A DNA stretch of 64,000 nt from Planctomycetota bacterium (GCA_029260795.1 JAJDCO010000081.1:104087-168086); one strand, 5' to 3'; shown: positions 43,216 through 52,821, numbered from the stretch's first letter. Notes: generated by a model not told the origin, from the sequence alone. Program-made: numbers and translations.

Positions 43216-45114
43216 TCAGCCGACGCTCTGGAACTGGAGATCGTACAGGCGACGATACATGCCGCCTCGGTCGTAGAGCTCGGCGTGCGAACCCGCGTCG
43301 ACGATCTTTCCGTTCTCGAGGACCACGATCTGATCGGCATGCCGAATGGTCGACAGCCTGTGGGCGATCACGAAGCTCGTCTTGCCCTTCATCAAGTTGT
43401 CGAGAGCCGATTGGACGGCCCGCTCGGACTCGGAATCGAGCGCCGAGGTCGCCTCGTCGAGCAGAAGGATCGAGGCGTCTTTGAGAATGGCGCGCGCGAT
43501 GGTGATTCGCTGCAGCTGTCCGCCCGAGAGCTTCACACCACGCTCACCGACTTCGGTCTGGTAGCCTTTTGGCAGCGTCAGGATGAAGTCGTGGATGTTG
43601 GCAGCCCGGGCGGCTGCCTCGATCTCGTCCTCGGTGGCCATGGGTCGACCGTAGCGGATGTTCTCGGCGATCGAGATGTTGAACAGGAACGGCTCCTGTC
43701 CGACCAGCGCCACATGCTCGATCAGACTGACGCGTCGGATCTTCCGAAGGTCGATACCATCGATCAAGATGCGGCCTTCGCTCGGATCGTAGAAGCGCGG
43801 GATCAGATCGAGCAGCGTCGACTTGCCGCCGCCGCTCGGTCCCACGATGGCCACCAGCTGACCGACCTCCACCTCGAGATCGAGGTGGCTCAGCGTCAGC
43901 TCGTCCTCATAGCGGAACGAGACGTCCTCGAAGCGAATGCTGTCGCGGATGCCCGAGATCGCGATGGCGTCGTCGGCGTCGACGATCTGAGGCCGCGTGT
44001 CGAGCACTTCGAACAGCCGCTCGGCGCCGGCCAGCGACTCCTGGATGGTGTTGTTCGCCTCGGTCAGCCGGCGAACCTCGGGGTACATCATCGAAACGCA
44101 GAGCAGCATCGCGAACATGTCCCCGGCCTTGACCAGGTCGGGCGCCAGGACCGTCGCAGCTCCACCCGCGGCGACGATCACTGCGAAGCCGGCCATGGCC
44201 GAGAAGTTGACGAACCCTTTTCCGAGGGACTTCGCCCGGACCATCTTCATCGTCACCTTGAGGAATCGATCGTTCACGCGATCGAACTCCTCGAGCTCCC
44301 GATCCTCCATCTGGAATGCCTTGACCGTGCGGATACCCGAGAACATCTGCATCATCGACTGCGTCGCGTCGGCCAGGGACAGCAGTGTCTTGCGACTGCT
44401 TTTTCGCACGCGCCGCCCGAGCGCGGCCAACGGCCAAGCGATCAGCGGAGCCATGACGAACAGGATGCCGGCCAAGGCCGGGTTCACGAAGATCCCGGCG
44501 ATGAGGAACATCAGCACTTTGAACGGGCTGAGGAACACCGTGCCCAGAACCAGCCGGAGGCACGAGTACGCCGTGAAGATGTCATTCGTGAGGCGCGAGA
44601 GCGTGTCGCCCGTCTTGCGGCTGTTGTGAAAGTGCAGCGACAGCCCGAGAAGGTGTGCGCAGAGCTCGCGCCGAATGTCGATCACGATGCGGGCACTCAA
44701 GAAGCGGGACGTGTACTCGGAGAGAAAGCTCGTGAGCCCGGCCGCGACTCCGAGGAGCAGCAGCAAGATCGCGATGGCCGCGACCCGAAAGAACTGTGCG
44801 CGGTCGTCGTCGCCCAGCCCCTCGAGCTGGCGGAACATCCAACCGGGCTCCGCATCCTCGGATCCGACGCTCTTCTGGAGCCCGCCCGCCAAGTCTCCGA
44901 TGAACCCGGCCGAGCCCTCCGAGCCGCCGTCCCACTCGGGAAACACCGCGCGCACGACGTCCTTGATCAAGAGCACCGGCGCCACTTGGATCGAAGCGGC
45001 CGCGACTTGACTCACGATCAAGACCGCCAGCAGCAGCTTGCGCTGGACGAGGTAGCTCAGCAGCCGGCCGATCAGTCGCTTCAGACGAGGCCAATCCGCG
45101 CGTTTGACTCCCAT
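43216..45114 (-). CDS. MsbA-like ABC exporter
   Basis: A 632-residue half-transporter: six TM helices with an unusually long first periplasmic loop (about residues 50-110, VFPEWDGGSEGS...), then an ATPase with Walker A GPSGGGKST, Q-loop LVGQEPFLFN, signature VKLSGGQLQR, Walker B ILLLDEATSALD and H-loop IAHRLSTI. It has MsbA/lipid-exporter organisation; neighbours being glycosyltransferases and sugar-kinase-like proteins support a lipid-linked saccharide substrate. ATG 45114 shares one base with the methyltransferase stop (TGATG). Confidence 0.92.
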   Translation of the reverse strand: MGVKRADWPRLKRLIGRLLSYLVQRKLLLAVLIVSQVAAASIQVAPVLLIKDVVRAVFPEWDGGSEGSAGFIGDLAGGLQKSVGSEDAEPGWMFRQLEGLGDDDRAQFFRVAAIAILLLLLGVAAGLTSFLSEYTSRFLSARIVIDIRRELCAHLLGLSLHFHNSRKTGDTLSRLTNDIFTAYSCLRLVLGTVFLSPFKVLMFLIAGIFVNPALAGILFVMAPLIAWPLAALGRRVRKSSRKTLLSLADATQSMMQMFSGIRTVKAFQMEDRELEEFDRVNDRFLKVTMKMVRAKSLGKGFVNFSAMAGFAVIVAAGGAATVLAPDLVKAGDMFAMLLCVSMMYPEVRRLTEANNTIQESLAGAERLFEVLDTRPQIVDADDAIAISGIRDSIRFEDVSFRYEDELTLSHLDLEVEVGQLVAIVGPSGGGKSTLLDLIPRFYDPSEGRILIDGIDLRKIRRVSLIEHVALVGQEPFLFNISIAENIRYGRPMATEDEIEAAARAANIHDFILTLPKGYQTEVGERGVKLSGGQLQRITIARAILKDASILLLDEATSALDSESERAVQSALDNLMKGKTSFVIAHRLSTIRHADQIVVLENGKIVDAGSHAELYDRGGMYRRLYDLQFQSVG

Positions 45115-45953
45115 CAGCCTCGCCCCCGGCGCTCGGCCCCATGCGGCGGTCCCGCCTTGCGCGCCGGCTCCCCGGTCTTTCGGACCACGACGATCAAGGT
45201 CTCTCCCAGCAGCACGGCCCGCGAGAGCAGATGACGCACGATCTCGGGATGCTCCGCTCGAAGTGCCGCGTTCTTCTCGCGACGGAATGCCATCCGCGTC
45301 GCGAGCCAGATCAGAGGCCAGATGAGCAGGTAAGGCCAGGCAGCGGCCTTGATGCGATTGGCCGTGCACTCGACCAGGCGCAGCCCCGAGACATGGAAGA
45401 TGTATCGAAGCTCCTGGTACGTCAGTGGATTGATGTGGTGCAGCGGATCGGGGCGCGTCTCGTCGAGCGGCAGCTTGAACTTGTTGTGGAAGCCCGTGAA
45501 GAAGAACCGCGCCCGCGAACGAATCGAGGTCACGTTCGGCGTCGACACGATCAGATGACCGCCCGGCGTCAGCACGCGCGCGCACTCGCGCACGAAGTGG
45601 AACGGGTTCTCGAGATGCTCGATGCCGTCCATCGACGTCACGACCTCGAATCGGTTCGCCTCGAACGGGAGGTCGCCGTCCAGGTCGACCGGCTCGCACG
45701 GAAGCTCGGTGGCGCCAAAGGTCTCGACCGCGATCTCGGCCGCCGTCACGTCGAAGCCCGCCTCCGACAGCGTGCGTGCGAGGGCGCCCGACCCCGCGGG
45801 CGCATCGAGCAATCGGCCGCGAGGGAGCTTCGCCGCGAGGCGCACGATCGTCTCGGGCGTCCGCTTCGAGGTGTTGTGCGTCAAGGGCGCGGCGTCGCTC
45901 GGCGGCGTCGCCGCCTCGGTCGGCGCGTCCAGGATCGCCTCGCGCTCACTCAT
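45114..45953 (-). CDS. SAM-dependent methyltransferase
   Basis: A 279-residue class I methyltransferase of the Methyltransf_11/UbiE type: motif I RLLDAPAGSGALA, then FDVTAAEI, FEVVTSMDGIEHLENP and PGGHLIVSTPNV. A hydrophobic segment AAWPYLLIWPLIWLATRMA (about residues 206-224) suggests membrane association. ATG 45953 overlaps the preceding gene stop (ATGA). Its place between a GT and the exporter suggests O-methylation of the saccharide. Confidence 0.87.
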   Translation of the reverse strand: MSEREAILDAPTEAATPPSDAAPLTHNTSKRTPETIVRLAAKLPRGRLLDAPAGSGALARTLSEAGFDVTAAEIAVETFGATELPCEPVDLDGDLPFEANRFEVVTSMDGIEHLENPFHFVRECARVLTPGGHLIVSTPNVTSIRSRARFFFTGFHNKFKLPLDETRPDPLHHINPLTYQELRYIFHVSGLRLVECTANRIKAAAWPYLLIWPLIWLATRMAFRREKNAALRAEHPEIVRHLLSRAVLLGETLIVVVRKTGEPARKAGPPHGAERRGRG

Positions 45954-46948
45954 ACCGTGGCTCCCGTGCTCGAGCGCACGATGTCGAACATCTGCTCGAA
46001 GCGTTGGCTCCAGGAGTAGTCCCGCAGCACGCGAGCCTGTCCGGCCGCCGCGATGGCGCGCCGCTCGTCCTCGTGCTCGAGATAGTAGCGCGCCTTGTCG
46101 ACCATCTCGTCGAGATCGTTGAAGACCACGATCTCGCGATCGATCTCGAACAGGTCCTCCATGCCGGGATTGTACCAGCTCAGGTAGAAGGCGCCGTTGC
46201 CGCATGCCGCGTAGATCCGGTTGCTGACCGACCCCTCGACCTCAGGATTGATCTCACGCGCTACGAAGATCTTCGCGCACGACACCACTTTGGCGTAGGT
46301 CTCGTTCCAGATGTACTCGCCACCCCAGGCCCGCGCCACCGGTGTCAGAAAGAACATCAGATTGCGCCACTTGTGCGGAATACGCGTCCCCCACCACTGG
46401 ATGCGCAGGCCACCCTGACGCAGCCGCGCCAGCATGTCTCGCCGGATGCGATAGGACGGGTTGTTGCTAATGTTGCCGATCAGCACCGCATCCGTGTCGT
46501 AGAGGCGCCGCTCCCTCTCGCTGATCTCGTCGACCTGGAAGAAGCTGGGATCGAAGCCCTCCGACAGCCAGGCACAGTGCTCGATGCCGCGCTCCTGGTA
46601 CCGCGGAATCATCCCGCGCGCGATGTTGAAGTAGAAGTCGTGAGCACGAGCCAGCTCGACCAACCACTCGGGGAGGTTCTTATGGACGTCGTGATTCCAC
46701 AAGATCGTGTAGACGCCGCGCGCCTTCAGCCACGCGATGTCCGACGGCGCGAATTTCTCGCCATTGAACAAGATGTGAATCTCGGGCGAATGCCGCTCGA
46801 CATGCTGGGCGAGCTCCGCCGGCAGATCGACCGCGTTGCGGAAGTCGAACACCTCGGTGTCGTGACCGAGGTCTCGAAGTGCCTTCAAGAGGTATTGCCC
46901 GACGCTCCACGGTCGATTGTGGGGCGCGCTCAAGAGAATGCGTGCCAT
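45950..46948 (-). CDS. CgeB-like glycosyltransferase (GT-B fold)
   Basis: A 332-residue protein starting MARILLSAPH at ATG 46948, four bases after GGGAGG. It has the CgeB/spore-maturation-type pattern: N-terminal Rossmann half with FNGEKFAPSD and TILWNHDVHK, and C-terminal half with LIGNISNN, INPEVEGSVSNRIYAACGNGAFYLSW and a GT4-like end YYLEHEDERRAIA. Donor and acceptor are not predictable. First gene of the CgeB-MT-MsbA-GT2 run, all overlapping or nearly so. Confidence 0.82.
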   Translation of the reverse strand: MARILLSAPHNRPWSVGQYLLKALRDLGHDTEVFDFRNAVDLPAELAQHVERHSPEIHILFNGEKFAPSDIAWLKARGVYTILWNHDVHKNLPEWLVELARAHDFYFNIARGMIPRYQERGIEHCAWLSEGFDPSFFQVDEISERERRLYDTDAVLIGNISNNPSYRIRRDMLARLRQGGLRIQWWGTRIPHKWRNLMFFLTPVARAWGGEYIWNETYAKVVSCAKIFVAREINPEVEGSVSNRIYAACGNGAFYLSWYNPGMEDLFEIDREIVVFNDLDEMVDKARYYLEHEDERRAIAAAGQARVLRDYSWSQRFEQMFDIVRSSTGATV

Positions 46949-47324
46949 GATCCCTCCCAGGCGCCTCATTATGGGCCCCACCGAGACCGAGCGAAAGGGG
47001 TCAACCTCCCAGACGCGTCGCCCGCTCTCCCACCTCTTGCCCGATCCCTCGGCCCTTCATCGAACCTTTCTGGGCATCTCGACACCACGCTCGACCGAGC
47101 AGCGGTCGGCTCGCCGCCGTGGAATACGTCGATCGGCCACAGCAGGCCCACTGCATGTGCGGGCGAGTCGCGTCTTCCTGCCAGCACCCGTTCATCGCAG
47201 TCCGTCGCGATGCGAGGCCCGAAGCACCTCGCCTTCGGACAGCCCGGGGCGAAAGCCCCGGGGAGGGCGGCACCGCGATTCGCCGTTTCATCTCCCGACC
47301 GTGACAACGAGCCCTGAAAGAGCG
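46949..47324. other. Intergenic with GAAA-loop hairpin
   Basis: No gene between the double kinase stop and the CgeB-like start. A perfect hairpin CCCGGGGC-GAAA-GCCCCGGG lies at 47243-47262, matching in style the one at 17989-18004. No clear promoter could be read. Confidence 0.5.
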
Positions 47325-48998
47325 TCATCGGCGTCCGGTGCGGATCCCGTTCGCGGCAGCTGGATAATACGTGTCGTCGGGGAGCTCTCCATAGATCCGC
47401 AGCACCTTCGCGCGATACCGATCGATGCGCGCCCGAGTCTGAAGATCGATGCTTCGAAAGAGCCTCTTCCACTCGCCGATCGGATGATGACGCAGGTAGG
47501 CCCGCAAGAAGCGCAGTCGCTCGGTCCGGGTCGCGGAGTCGGGCGGCAGGTCGTTGAGCTGCACCAGATTGAGCTCGGCGAGGCGCGAAGGCCGACGATC
47601 GTCGAAGCTGAGTCGGTCGAGATCGGCCAGCACGATCGGATGCTTCGAGCCCGGCAAGACGAGCAGATTCTTGGCGGCCAGGTCCGGGCACAGCACGCCT
47701 CGGCGATGGAGCGTGGCGGTGAATCGGGCCAAGGCTTCGGTCAATGCTCGCCGCGTCCCCGGAGGTCCGCCTTTCGCCAAGACCCGGTCCAGGGGAGCGG
47801 CATCGGGCAAGAAGCGCGTCAAGAGGATGCTCCGCTGCCGATTCACGCGCACACACGCCAACGCCTCGGGCGTCTCGATGCCGCGCACCTTCAGCCCGTT
47901 GGCCGCCAACCAGCCCGCTTCGGCTTTCGAGCGCGCGCCGAGGAGCCATCTTGCGAGGCGAGACCAACGACCCTCGAGGAACTCTTTGGCGACGATCTCA
48001 CCACTCTCGGGACCACCGACGAATCGTCCGACACGCGAGCGGCGGCCCTCCTTCATCCACTCGACGTCGCCGGCGTCGAGGCGGTCGACCCACGACTTCA
48101 CCCGGCCGGGCTCGATCTCCCGGCGGTGCCAAAGACGCTGGCCTTCGATCATGGCCTGCCGAAAGCGCGTGCTCTCCCGCAGGCAACGCCGAGTGCGCGT
48201 AAAGAGGCGACGGCGGCGCTCCTTCTCGATGGCGGCTTCGATGCCGCGCCACCAACGGCGCACGGTCGGACGGCTCGCCGATCCCAGGTAGGCCGCCAGC
48301 ACGCGCCGTCGATCGGAGCGCGACAACGCACTCAGCATGGAGCCCAGCAGCTTGGCCATGGCCGTCTGCCGCGATCGCCGAGGAACCCAAGGCATCGACC
48401 AGACCGAGTGCAGATCGATGAAGCACAGCCGAGCCTCGCCGCCCGGCCCCTGGGCCACGAGGAGGTTGTTGCCGTGGAGATCCCGGTGATGGATGCCCTC
48501 GTCATGCAGCCGCTTCAGTGTCTCGCCGATGCGCACCAGGAAGGCTCGACGCTCGACGAGGGGAAGGGACTCGATCACGGCGAACACCGGCGAAGCGGGG
48601 GCGATGGCCTCGGCGACGCTGAAGGACTCGAGGCAGCGGAGGCCGCGGCGTCGCTCGCCGACCGCCAGAGGAGCGGCCGTATCGAAGCCATGCGCGAGGA
48701 GCCGCTTCGCCTGACGCCACTCGTTGACGCCGCGGGTCGAGAAGATCGCGTAGCGTAGGGCGTTCTTCCAACCCGTCAGCCAATGCCGCTTGAGGTAGAC
48801 GTCGCGCTCACCAGCCCGCACCACGACGACCGAGCGGACTTGGTTGCCCTTGACGAAGCGGCTGCCCTCCCCACGAGCGAGTGCCGCGGCGCGGCCGCGC
48901 AGGGTGGCCTCGAAGTCGGCGCGGAACGAGGTCGCGACGGTCCAGTGGACGCCGGCGTCGTCTTCGATCTGCTGCTCCGCTTCGGAGTCTGAAGTCAT
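47325..48998 (-). CDS. Tandem WaaP/Kdo-kinase-like protein
   Basis: A 557-residue protein made of two lipopolysaccharide-kinase-like domains. Domain 1: Lys70 in VYLKRHW, catalytic loop HHRDLHGNN (170-178) and metal Asp195 in FIDLH, all intact. Domain 2: Lys338 in VAKEF, catalytic loop CPDLAAKN (437-444) with Cys-Pro in place of His-Arg but Asp and Asn kept, and Asp459 in ADLD. So the first domain should be active and the second could be. Known single-domain relatives phosphorylate heptose or Kdo in LPS core. Start ATG 48998 is chosen by domain extent; the open frame upstream (to 50189) lies antisense to a glycosyltransferase gene and was discarded. Confidence 0.82.
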   Translation of the reverse strand: MTSDSEAEQQIEDDAGVHWTVATSFRADFEATLRGRAAALARGEGSRFVKGNQVRSVVVVRAGERDVYLKRHWLTGWKNALRYAIFSTRGVNEWRQAKRLLAHGFDTAAPLAVGERRRGLRCLESFSVAEAIAPASPVFAVIESLPLVERRAFLVRIGETLKRLHDEGIHHRDLHGNNLLVAQGPGGEARLCFIDLHSVWSMPWVPRRSRQTAMAKLLGSMLSALSRSDRRRVLAAYLGSASRPTVRRWWRGIEAAIEKERRRRLFTRTRRCLRESTRFRQAMIEGQRLWHRREIEPGRVKSWVDRLDAGDVEWMKEGRRSRVGRFVGGPESGEIVAKEFLEGRWSRLARWLLGARSKAEAGWLAANGLKVRGIETPEALACVRVNRQRSILLTRFLPDAAPLDRVLAKGGPPGTRRALTEALARFTATLHRRGVLCPDLAAKNLLVLPGSKHPIVLADLDRLSFDDRRPSRLAELNLVQLNDLPPDSATRTERLRFLRAYLRHHPIGEWKRLFRSIDLQTRARIDRYRAKVLRIYGELPDDTYYPAAANGIRTGRR

Positions 48999-49388
48999 CC
49001 TGCATCCATCGTGCACTGCCGACGAGTGCTCGGTCGCCAGGGAGACATCCGGTGTCCCGAAGGCGAGCGAACGGCATCGACGGGCCCGCTCCCAGCCAGG
49101 GGGCATTCTATGCATGGTCGCCGCACGGAGAAAAGCGCGATGTCGCTTCCATGCTTTCGCCAGTCCAGGCGGTCCCCGGGGAAGCCTCGCGGGCCCGCGA
49201 GCGAAATCCGGACTGCCTCCGCGCTGCGAAGGCGCCTTTGTCGATCGACTCCGCCGCCATCCTCCCCTCCCAGCGGAGCTGATGCCGCGACCCAGCCGGC
49301 AACCCCATCCCGCCTGCTGACGGTCCGGCTCTCTTCCTTCCGCTTCGCCGATCGGATAGAATCCCCGCTTTTCGGTGCGGGCAGCCCT
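48999..49388. other. Divergent promoter region of the glycolipid cluster
   Basis: 390 bp between the double kinase and the first GT4 gene, transcribed apart. TAGAAT at about 49355-49360 could be a -10 for the right-hand operon, with no good -35. Open frames here are antisense or unconserved. Confidence 0.35.
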
Positions 49389-50546
49389 ATGAGAATCCTG
49401 CATCTCTTCTCGAACTGGAAGTGGACGGGACCGGCCGAGCCGGCTCTCAACCTCGCCTGGCAGTCGCGGCAGCGACACCAGGTCGTCTTTGCGGGCGGAG
49501 CGGCGCCGCCGCACCAACCCAACCACGTCCGTCTCGAGGCCGAGCAACGTCATCTCGAGTTCTGGGACGGCTTGGAGCTGAGCAAGCACTTCAAGGTCGG
49601 TGCGAACTGGACCGACGTGCGTCGCCTGACCAAGCTGCTCCAGCGCGAGAGCTTCGACGTCGTCCATTGCCATCTTCCGAACGACCATCTGGTCGGCTCG
49701 ATCGCGGTGCGACGCGCGAAGTCGAAGGCGCGCCTGGTGCGCACCTGCTACGAAGGCGACGGTCCTGAGGATCTCTTCCGGGTGCGAGCGGCCTTCCGCG
49801 TCGCGACGGACGGATTGATCACGATTTCCGATCAAGGCCGCACGAAGGCGCTCGACGGCTTTCGACTGTCGGAAGATCGCATTCGCGTCGTCACGGGCGG
49901 CGTCGATCTGGAGCGCTTCGATCCGGACCGCTTCGACAAGGCAAGCAGCCGAGCCGAGCTCGAGATTCCCGAATGGGCTGCCGTGGTCGGCATCGTCGCT
50001 CGTATTCAGCCGCGTCGCCGGTTCGACGTGTTCCTCGAAGCGGTGAGCGTGCTGAGGGACCGTATCCCGAATCTTCGGGTGCTCGTGGTCGGTCGCGGAA
50101 CGCACATGGAAGAGGTGGCGGTCGAGCCCGTCGAGCGCCTCGGTCTGCAGGACGTGGTCAAGTTCCCGGGCTACCGAGCCGGCGACCACTACGTCAAGCT
50201 GCTGCGCGCGTTCGACGTGGGTGTGTATCTGGTCCCCGGCACCGATGGCTCATGCCGCACGGTGCGCGAGATGATGGCGATGGGGATTCCGGTCATCGCG
50301 GCTCGTCGCGACGCGCTGCCCGAGATCATCGATCACGACCGTACGGGGCTCATCGTGGAGGACACGGTCGAGAACTTGGCGAAAGCGATCGAGGGTCTCA
50401 CTCAGAGCGACGAGAAACGTCAGGCTCTCGGAGTCGCTGCTGCCGAGCACGCGCGGACACAGTACTCGATGCAGCACCAGGCCGAAGAGGTGGAGAGCTT
50501 CTACCAAGAGCTCCAGCAGCTCGATCCACGCCGAGGACGAGGATGA
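49389..50546 (+). CDS. Family 4 glycosyltransferase (a)
   Basis: A 385-residue GT-B retaining enzyme. N-terminal MRILHLFSNWKWTGPAEPALNLA, the FDVVHCHLPNDH strand, GGVDLERFDP linker, C-terminal VVGIVARIQPRRRFDVFLEA and the donor-phosphate EX7E-like region RTVREMMAMGIPVIAARRDALPEII. First of three overlapping genes. ATG 49389 begins at the first Rossmann strand. Confidence 0.88.
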   Translation: MRILHLFSNWKWTGPAEPALNLAWQSRQRHQVVFAGGAAPPHQPNHVRLEAEQRHLEFWDGLELSKHFKVGANWTDVRRLTKLLQRESFDVVHCHLPNDHLVGSIAVRRAKSKARLVRTCYEGDGPEDLFRVRAAFRVATDGLITISDQGRTKALDGFRLSEDRIRVVTGGVDLERFDPDRFDKASSRAELEIPEWAAVVGIVARIQPRRRFDVFLEAVSVLRDRIPNLRVLVVGRGTHMEEVAVEPVERLGLQDVVKFPGYRAGDHYVKLLRAFDVGVYLVPGTDGSCRTVREMMAMGIPVIAARRDALPEIIDHDRTGLIVEDTVENLAKAIEGLTQSDEKRQALGVAAAEHARTQYSMQHQAEEVESFYQELQQLDPRRGRG

Positions 50547-51712
50547 GCCTTCGGATCCTGCTCACCGATTTCCATCGGGTTGGCGGAGGACAGGTCGAGT
50601 ACGTCCTGTCCCTCGCCGAGCAGCTCCGAGCCGCCGGCCACGAGCCCGCCATTGCGGCGCGAGCCGACAGCCGCCTGGCCGCCGAGTGCCGTGAGCGCGA
50701 GCTGAGGCTCTACGACGCCTTCTACTTCTCGCGTGGGATGCGCCCGCTCGAGTTCTGGAAGGACCTTCGAAGAGCCTCGCGTCTCCTGCGAAGCGATGTC
50801 ATCGACCTCGTACACGTCAATGGCTCGCAGGACCACTGGGTCTTCGCCCTCGCCCGATGGCGCACGCGTAGTCGCATCCCGATCGTTCGGACGCGCCACA
50901 ACACCTATCGCGTCCGCAAGAACGTCACCAACCGCATTCTCAACCGATCCCTCACGACACGGACCATCACCGTCTGCCAGTGGGTCAAAGAGCATCGACT
51001 GATCGGTCCCGTCTTCGAGGGCCACCCGATCGACGTCATCCACAATGGGGTCGACCTCGAGCACTTCGTCGAGGTGACACCCGATGAAACCGTGCGCGCG
51101 GAGTTCTCGCTGCCCGACGATGCCGTGGTGATCGGGGTCGTCGCTCGACTCGTCAAGGAGAAGGGGCACCGCTATCTGGTCGAGGCTCTCGCCGAGCTCG
51201 CCCGCCGAGGTCATCACCGGGTTCACGCCCTCCTGATCGGTGAAGGCACGGAGGGCGCCGAGCTCCTCCGACTGGCCGGCGAGCTCGGGGTCGTCGATCG
51301 TCTCACCTTCACGGGCTTCCGTTCCGACGTGCGTCGGCTCGTCTCGGCCTGCGACCTCGGCGTGCTGCCGTCGATCGGTTGTGACACCTCCTCGATCGCG
51401 CTCAAGGAGATGATGGCGATGAAGAAGCCCGTCGTCACGACCGACCACGGCGGCTTGCCCGAGATCGTCGACCACGGCGTCGACGGGTTCGTCGTGCCCG
51501 CCGGCAACGGCCTCGCCCTGGCCGATGCCATCGAACGCTTCCTCACCGATACCGAGCTTTCCCGACGCCTCGGAGAGGCGGCTCGTGAGAAGGTCGAAAG
51601 CGTGTTCACGCGCGAGGGCGCATTCGCCGCGACGCTCGAGTCGTATCGGCATGCCCTCGAGTCGAGCTCCTCAGTTTCGTCTTGGGCGGGGTCCGCCGCC
51701 GATGCTCACTGA
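50543..51712 (+). CDS. Family 4 glycosyltransferase (b)
   Basis: A 389-residue GT4 enzyme: MSLRILLTDFHRVGGGQVEYVL at the start, RTRHNTYRVRKN, IHNGVDLEHF, VIGVVARLVKEKGHRYLVEAL, and the EX7E region IALKEMMAMKKPVVTTDHGGLPEIV. ATG 50543 overlaps the previous stop (ATGA). Similar in plan to (a) but clearly a different specificity. Confidence 0.9.
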   Translation: MSLRILLTDFHRVGGGQVEYVLSLAEQLRAAGHEPAIAARADSRLAAECRERELRLYDAFYFSRGMRPLEFWKDLRRASRLLRSDVIDLVHVNGSQDHWVFALARWRTRSRIPIVRTRHNTYRVRKNVTNRILNRSLTTRTITVCQWVKEHRLIGPVFEGHPIDVIHNGVDLEHFVEVTPDETVRAEFSLPDDAVVIGVVARLVKEKGHRYLVEALAELARRGHHRVHALLIGEGTEGAELLRLAGELGVVDRLTFTGFRSDVRRLVSACDLGVLPSIGCDTSSIALKEMMAMKKPVVTTDHGGLPEIVDHGVDGFVVPAGNGLALADAIERFLTDTELSRRLGEAAREKVESVFTREGAFAATLESYRHALESSSSVSSWAGSAADAH

Positions 51713-52670
51713 GGGACGGGTCGCGATCGTCATTCCCAATTGGAATGGCGCCGAGCTGCTTCGGAGCCACTTGCCGGCACTGCGTGGCGAGCTCGGTGAC
51801 GACTCCGAGAGAGTCCAGACGATCGTCGTCGACGACGGCAGCACGGACGACAGTCGAGCCGTGCTCGCGGCTGAGTTCCCTTGGGTACGGGTCGTCGTGC
51901 ACGACACGAACCGGGGCTTCGGGTCCGCATGCCAGAGCGGCGTCGAGGCTGCCGACGCCGAGCTCGTCTTCCTCCTCAACTCCGATGTGCACGTGCTCGA
52001 AGGCTTCTTGGAGCCGCTCGTGGCGGCGTTCGATCGCGACTCGGCGCTGTTTTCGGCCGCCGCAGTCGCTCTGGGTGAAGATGCACGCTCGTACCACGAC
52101 ACGCTCCGACGACCTCGCTGGTCCCGGGGCAACGTGGCCTTTCAAAAGCTCTCGTGCCAGGCGGTCGAGGCAGCATTCGCGAGCGACACCGCGATACCGA
52201 CGCTCTTCGCCACCGGCGGGCACGCCCTCGTCCATCGCCAGCGCTTCCTCGAGCTCGGTGGCTTCGACTCGTTGTACAGACCGTTCTACTGGGAAGACGT
52301 CGATCTCGGGTACCGGGCCTGGAAGCGCGGTTGGCCGACCGTGGTCGTGCCCGAGAGCCGCGTGATCCACCAGGACGTCGGTACGATTCGAACGCATTTC
52401 GAGAAGAAGCATCTCGACGACGTCAGCCGCCGAAATCGCACTCTGTTCACGTGGCGCAACATCACCTCGACCGGCCTCCTCTGGCGCCGACACCTCCTGC
52501 CCCTCCTCGGCAAGATCGCGATCCGTTGGCTCGCCGGCGACCTTCGCTTCTATCGCACGCTCGGCGCCGCCATGCGCCGGCTGCCGCAGGTGATGAAGAC
52601 TCGTGGCGCGGAGAAGAGCGCGCAGGTTCTCACGGACGAGGAAGTCTGGGCGCGCGTCAGCGGGGATTGA
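51702..52670 (+). CDS. Family 2 glycosyltransferase (rhamnosyl-type)
   Basis: A 322-residue GT-A enzyme: VAIVIPNWNGAELL, VDDGSTDDS, VFLLNSDVHVLEG (DxD), GGFDSLYRPFYWEDVDLGYR (catalytic-base region ED) and a long basic C-terminal helix. This pattern is that of rhamnosyl/N-acetylglucosaminyl transferases of O-antigen or glycolipid clusters. ATG 51702 overlaps the previous gene by 11 bp. Confidence 0.88.
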   Translation: MLTEGRVAIVIPNWNGAELLRSHLPALRGELGDDSERVQTIVVDDGSTDDSRAVLAAEFPWVRVVVHDTNRGFGSACQSGVEAADAELVFLLNSDVHVLEGFLEPLVAAFDRDSALFSAAAVALGEDARSYHDTLRRPRWSRGNVAFQKLSCQAVEAAFASDTAIPTLFATGGHALVHRQRFLELGGFDSLYRPFYWEDVDLGYRAWKRGWPTVVVPESRVIHQDVGTIRTHFEKKHLDDVSRRNRTLFTWRNITSTGLLWRRHLLPLLGKIAIRWLAGDLRFYRTLGAAMRRLPQVMKTRGAEKSAQVLTDEEVWARVSGD

Positions 52671-52696
52671 TCTCGGAAGACGACGGTTGCAACGCC

Positions 52697-52734
52697 TGGA
52701 TGATGTCGCCCCTTCGGGGCTGCCCCTTCGGGGC
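52697..52734. repeat. Twin TTCG-loop hairpins
   Basis: CTGGATGATGTCGCCCC (52697-52713) leads into two copies of GCCCCTTCGGGGC (52708-52720, 52722-52734) separated by one T. The same 13-mer occurs at 37394-37406, and the CTGGATGATG core in the 25.66-kb hairpin. Confidence 0.75.
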
Positions 52735-52771
52735 ACCGGGGGAACGACAGCCCGGCGTACGAACCAACGAA

Positions 52772-52795
52772 ACCGGGGCGCGTGAGCGCCCCGGT
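52772..52795. terminator. Hairpin between convergent genes
   Basis: Perfect 10-bp stem ACCGGGGCGC (52772-52781) and GCGCCCCGGT (52786-52795) with GTGA loop, between the GT2 stop and the convergent rhodanese stop. No T-run on either side, so termination is inferred. Confidence 0.45.
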
Positions 52796-52821
52796 CGTCG
52801 AGCTCAAGATGGCTTCGGGCG

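Noticed and set aside
49002..50189. N-terminal extension of the double kinase up to 50189
   Set aside because: Would lie antisense to a well-supported GT4 gene; kinase fold begins after ATG 48998.
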